From positions 14,340,281-14,404,280 of the forward strand of contig NC_059373.1 in assembly GCF_019703515.2 (NCBI RefSeq): 64,000 nucleotides of DNA, given 5' to 3'. Below the pieces are notes generated by a model. It did not search any database. It saw nothing but the letters and a program-made list of their open reading frames with translations, and had not been told where the DNA came from. The position numbers were made by a program, and so were the translations under genes. This stretch comes from Myxocyprinus asiaticus. Taxonomy: Eukaryota; Chordata; Actinopteri; Cypriniformes; Catostomidae. Below, one piece after another: positions 59,571 through 64,000 of this stretch. Numbering within the stretch: the first letter of the stretch is position 1; every line of letters begins with the position of its first letter.

Positions 59571-59572
59571 AT

Positions 59573-60512
59573 ATGGTACAATGGGGCTAAGGGCTCCACA
59601 GGGTAAAAGGCTCCACTGAGGCTCCACCCAACTTTCCTAAACACCTGTTTGTCACTATACACTGCAAAATTTTCCTGATCCATTAGATCTTTACGTGTAA
59701 TGTCAAAAGGTTGATTTTGAGGGAATTTCATCTAATTTTTGATAATTTTTTCAAATGTTGCACATTTATTTAGCTAATGAAAATCCATGAAATTTACATT
59801 TCTTTTCAGACAAAATACTCATTTATCATTTTCAATTTTGTTTAAGGTCTTTAAATCAATTATTTTTCAATAACTGTCCAAAAAGTGAAAGGATAGTCTT
59901 TGGGATAAAAAGCCCCCCTGCTGCAGTGGCTAAAGGCCCTTATTAAACACAATGTTTTTCTTAAATGGGGGAATGGATTTGTTATGAAAACTGTTCAAAC
60001 TGGGCACACATTGACTCATTCAATCATAATAGAGATTAGTTTGTTTATACAATACTTGAGATGTAATAAAATGTGTTTAAAATTAACAGGAAATGGTTGA
60101 CTTTTTCTGAAGTGGTTATTTTGAATAAGCATCATCTTAAATTGTTACTCAAAAAAAGCATCTTACTGTCTCAAAATTATTTGCATTAGTTGACAAATTG
60201 TGCCCTATAACTATTGCCCCAGTATCTACATGATATCACTTTAAACCCCAAGGGGCTTTTTACCCCAAGTGAGGGAGTCTTTTACCCCAGGTGTGAGGTA
60301 AAAGTCTCCCTCACCACCTTTCTTTTTTTTTTTTTAAACTTAATTTTAATCGAAACAACCTTCCGTTATTATTTCATTTCACACAAATTATGTTGTTCCA
60401 TCTAATATTCAATGAAAATAAAATAAAAATTTAAAATTTACCTTGATACATTTTGTAACCAGAAAAAAAAGCTACATTTCCTTAAGGGGTGCCTTTAGCC
60501 CCATTGTACCCT
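59573..60512. mobile_element. Unclassified DNA element with GGTACAATGGGGCTAA ends
   Basis: The left end TGGTACAATGGGGCTAAGGG and the reverse complement of the right end GGGTACAATGGGGCTAAAGG match over about 20 bp. Internal copies of GGCTAAAGGCCC- and TTTTACCCCA-like motifs repeat the theme. No transposase and no clear target duplication. Confidence 0.65.
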
Positions 60513-61489
60513 AATAGTAAATTTACAATTCGTTATTTTAGCTAATATAAGACCACTTCATTTAAACGCGGAAACTAGCTAAAATCATTCTGCAGGCCTA
60601 CAACATGTATAACAGTATAAACTGACAGTTCCTGAAACATACTGAATCACGAAATCAATCATGATAAGTATTTTAATCTATTTACACTCCTAGATTATAA
60701 GGCATCAATTATTGTCTTGAAAAATGGGGGCCAAAAAAAGCTGGAAAATCATTGTTCTAGAAGATCTAAAATATATTATTCTTACTGTTCACTTCTCAGT
60801 GTGATAATGCATGAAATGTGAAGGCAAAGCTCACTACTCTAAAACTCATAAACATGCCTGTATTAACACAGGAAAATGGATTAATTACTAAAAGTAGCAG
60901 TGGCACTAAAAATGACTTTACTTTGGTGTAAAACTTTGACTTAAAACTTTGGCATATTCGAACTGTGGTCATATGCCACTTTGTTTTTGCCACTGTCTTT
61001 ACAGAGTTTAAACTGCAATGTTCTGTGCCACTACTGGAAGGACTGTAGCAAAAACAGACAGCCAAATCATAGCAGCTAAATCCAAACACTCAAAGTGTGC
61101 AAGAGGGGAATGAGGTTTTAACCCATATCTGCAGACATTTCATAGAAAATGCCAGGGCGAAACTGTTTTTTCCTCCTCAAATTCAAACATTGCCATTAGA
61201 GAAGGCCAGCTGGCTCATACTGAACAATTTATCTAGTGAGGCATAAGCATGGCCTGTTTGAGACACTTAAAAGCTGATTGGTTCCACAGTGCCACAAGGT
61301 GCTATATTGCAGATCTAGCACAGACTCATGCCAGTGGTCCAGGTTGCAGAGAATCTGGTATATGCCAAATGTCTTGAGGGAAAGAGGCTTGTGGATTAAG
61401 CTTTGGGAATTGCACTTTGGGATGAATGAGATGGGATTTGTGGTTTTTTGTTTTTCTGTGGAACAGTAAAGTGTAATTTTACTGTAAAG
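60513..61489. other. Intron, no recognised element
   Basis: Small open frames without domains. Nothing supported. Confidence 0.4.
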
Positions 61490-62034
61490 TATATACCACA
61501 AAAGCACCATAAATGTAATCCATACAACATGTCTTCTGAAGCCATATGATAGCTTTGCATGAGGAAAAGAAAAAAGGAAATGTTGCCCTCCACTGTAGTT
61601 TTTTTAACTAAATGTGGCACTTTACGACACATTATGTCAAATTACACATCAATGACATCAAATGTCATCAATGGGTTCTCATGACCAAAACACTATTGAT
61701 GTAAAACCTGATCTCTGGGAACATTTTTATTTGAGAGTTACTGTGGAGTGGGAGATTTGTTGTGAATAATGACTTATATTTCAATCGTCCTACAGAGGTA
61801 TTATATGTTTTTTTTTTTTTGGAAGGTTGAAATCTTGACTACTTTTATTTTTTATATTTTATTTTTTTGTCCTTTTTGATAGACATGGTCACTATTAACT
61901 GTTGTTGCATAAAAAGAGCTGTTTAAAGATTCTTAAAAAAATAATAATAATCCTTTTGTGCAAACAAGTTTGGAATGACATGAGGGTGAGTAGCCTAAAT
62001 CATGACAAAATACATTTTTGGGTGAACTACTCCT
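61490..62034. mobile_element. TTAA-type interspersed repeat
   Basis: Contains AAAGCACCATAAATGTAATCC and TTCTGAAGCCATATGATAGC and ends TTTTGGGTGAACTACTCC then TTAA (62035-62038). The left boundary is approximate. Confidence 0.6.
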
Positions 62035-62038
62035 TTAA

Positions 62039-64000
62039 AAGTCTAATGTAGAACACCAACCAGGAGGAAGATATGCAAGAGGTCAAGAGAAATAAAATGA
62101 GCCTGAAAATAAAATGTAACTCTTTATAAACACCAAGCTATTTCGAAACACATCAATAAATCATGAAGAACGTAATACAGTAAACGTGAGCAATGAATTG
62201 TTTCAGTAGAGTTCTGACAGGAGGTATTAATGAATATTAATAAGCCCAAAAAGATGTTTGCTTTGCTCTCTCTCTCTCTTGCCACAACGGTCATCATTAT
62301 TTTCAGGCTATAATTCCATGCCGTCTTATTTCCAAATGTCAGGCTAGATTTGCAAGCAGCTGTCAGGGAATCAATAATTCATGTCATCATATTCAGATCA
62401 CTGCCTCAATGCTGCTAATTCTAACTTATAAAAGAATCCCTTATGGATGGAATAAATCCACATAAATGAAGGAGTGAAAGGTCTATTTTAAAGGTCCTGC
62501 CCATCAAACAGTCTCCATCCTTGGGTTAAAATGGGCCATGATAACCTTTTCAAGTTTTCCAGGTGATCAATGTTTTTTTTTCTTCATAAATTGTGCATCA
62601 TGAAACAACAATGTTAGGACATTAATGTGGTCTGTGTTAATCAGAGGTTCAACAGCATTTTATTTTTATTTTTTTTTACAAATGTCACAATCACCTTCAG
62701 TGGCACGGCATAAGAAGCAAAGTCAAACTTATTACTGGTTCTTGCTAAGGCAAGCATCACTATTACTACTGCACATACTTGGGGTAAAACATTTGAACAA
62801 ACCCCTAAACCTAAAGCATTAAACATCAGCATATAATTTCCACACTGTTTATGCTACAGACATGAATGATACCTCAAACTGTGTGCCTTGTTAAAGAGTG
62901 GCTTTTCTAAGTGATCAGACTTATGAATACGATAAAATGGATAAAAGCCAACTGTATCTATAATGACCAAAATATCAGATACTCATTGTGCATCGTGGCA
63001 GCAAGCTTTGCATGGACCACTCACTTTTTTCCCCCCTAGAAAAAGTTACAAATCTGCTTATGGTTGACAAGTCAGTCAGAAATATCTCAAGTGGACACAG
63101 AGGCCATTTCAATGGGATTTTTAAATTGATAGAGGGAGACAAAGAGATGCTCTTACTGTGTCACATCTGGGTAGATTCTTTCTCTGAATGCCCATCACTT
63201 TTATTATATCACTGATCCTCTTAACACACCTTACTATTTTCCTTCACTCTGCTTTTCTTTTCATCCCTCTCTTATCCTCTTTCTCTGCCTCTCTTGCTTT
63301 CTCCCACAGTTTCTCCCTGCAAATCCCTCCTCTCACACTCTTAAATTCAATGGCACTTATCTTGCATATTGCACTGCTTTGCCTTAATCCTAATCTGCCC
63401 TGTATGGCTCTCATCCTGGCCTCATACTCCCATGGCACTACAGATAAATCTCCATCAATGCCGTTCCCTCATTAACACACAGATCTGATGAGACCCGAGC
63501 CAATGACCGACCCTTTTGCTAACTGTCTTAGGTGGTATCGCTCTCCTCATATCTAAAAGATTCAGACATGTCTTTTATGTCTATCAACCCTTTTTGTTTC
63601 ACACACTCCCTTTATCTACTAATCTTTACCGATTCTCTTCACCATAGTTTAATTGGATTCACAGTCTTTGACATGTGCAAAACAATACAGTGCAGGTTAG
63701 CTGTATCGTATTATTTTTACTTATTGTTTTTTTCCCTACTGTCCATGACCCTTTCAGAACAATTTTGGGTGGTGACCCACTAGAACCTGTGATCCACTGT
63801 TGCACTCTCTTCATTCTCCAACGACACATTAGGTCATCCAGCACCAGAGGGTTGGAATGTAGGATGACATCATCAAAGCACCCATGCAGCTAATCTTGTG
63901 ACTTTGTTTGCTTCCTGTCACCTCTGATGGATGGTTTCCATTTAGCCAAGTCCAGAGGAGATTTGTAAATGTCCAGAGCTGGACTCAAGTCCCTGATGGA
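62039..64000. other. Intron to the window edge, no recognised element
   Basis: Includes T/C-rich runs (62265-62279, 63230-63310). No exon of the ephrin-binding domain was found here, so that large exon must lie further right. Confidence 0.5.

Noticed and set aside
56900..64000. Search for the ephrin-binding-domain exon
   Set aside because: No open frame of suitable length or sequence; it must be beyond the right edge.
1..64000. CRISPR arrays, bacterial operons, phage or plasmid systems
   Set aside because: Spliced vertebrate exons and fish repeats run throughout; no spaced direct repeats of CRISPR type or prokaryotic genes are seen.

Overview
The window is vertebrate genomic DNA from a ray-finned fish, most likely a cyprinid. 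Protein-coding sequence is a small fraction of the window. The rest is AT-rich intron full of microsatellites and interspersed repeats of types I recognise from carp-like fish: tRNA-derived SINEs that I read as HAmo-type, TTAA-flanked repeats beginning AGGGATAGTTCACC-like, several Tc1 and hAT elements, and non-LTR retrotransposons. The species cannot be told from the sequence alone.

The only host gene I can support is on the minus strand. It is the middle of an EphA-class receptor tyrosine kinase, most like EphA7. Six exons are seen with matching splice sites and continuous phases. From 5' to 3' on the minus strand they are: cysteine-rich/EGF-like exon (56720-56875), first fibronectin III exon (44249-44596), second fibronectin III domain in two exons (16257-16384 and 15734-16013), transmembrane exon (14596-14704) and a 56-bp juxtamembrane exon (5601-5656). 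The ligand-binding exons lie off the right edge; the kinase, SAM and PDZ-ligand exons lie off the left edge. Introns are about 12.1, 27.9, 0.24, 1.03 and 8.9 kb. The most unusual coding feature is a Ser/Pro-rich insertion of about 39 codons in the last loop of the second fibronectin III domain.

The introns hold most of the interest. Region 1-5600 has LINE fragments and a three-layer nest (LINE tail, hAT, Tc1). Region 5657-14595 has two decayed Tc1 elements. Region 16385-44248 has a SINE, a THAP-bearing TTAA transposon, a hAT with a perfect 8-bp target duplication, a long palindrome, and a nearly full-length LINE (37402-40802) beside a composite Tc1. Region 44597-56719 has a minus-strand LINE whose ORF1 carries an SGNH/esterase-like domain; a SINE with a 14-bp target duplication is inserted in its ORF2. 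Region 56876-64000 has a Tc1-like transposon with an uninterrupted 345-residue DD34E transposase and nearly identical 203-bp inverted repeats.

No bacterial operons, CRISPR arrays or convincing functional RNA genes are present. I see no wholly new biological system. The items most worth checking are the EphA loop insertion, the CT-microsatellite splice acceptor, the possible kinase-less receptor from intron read-through, and the apparently young Tc1 copy.
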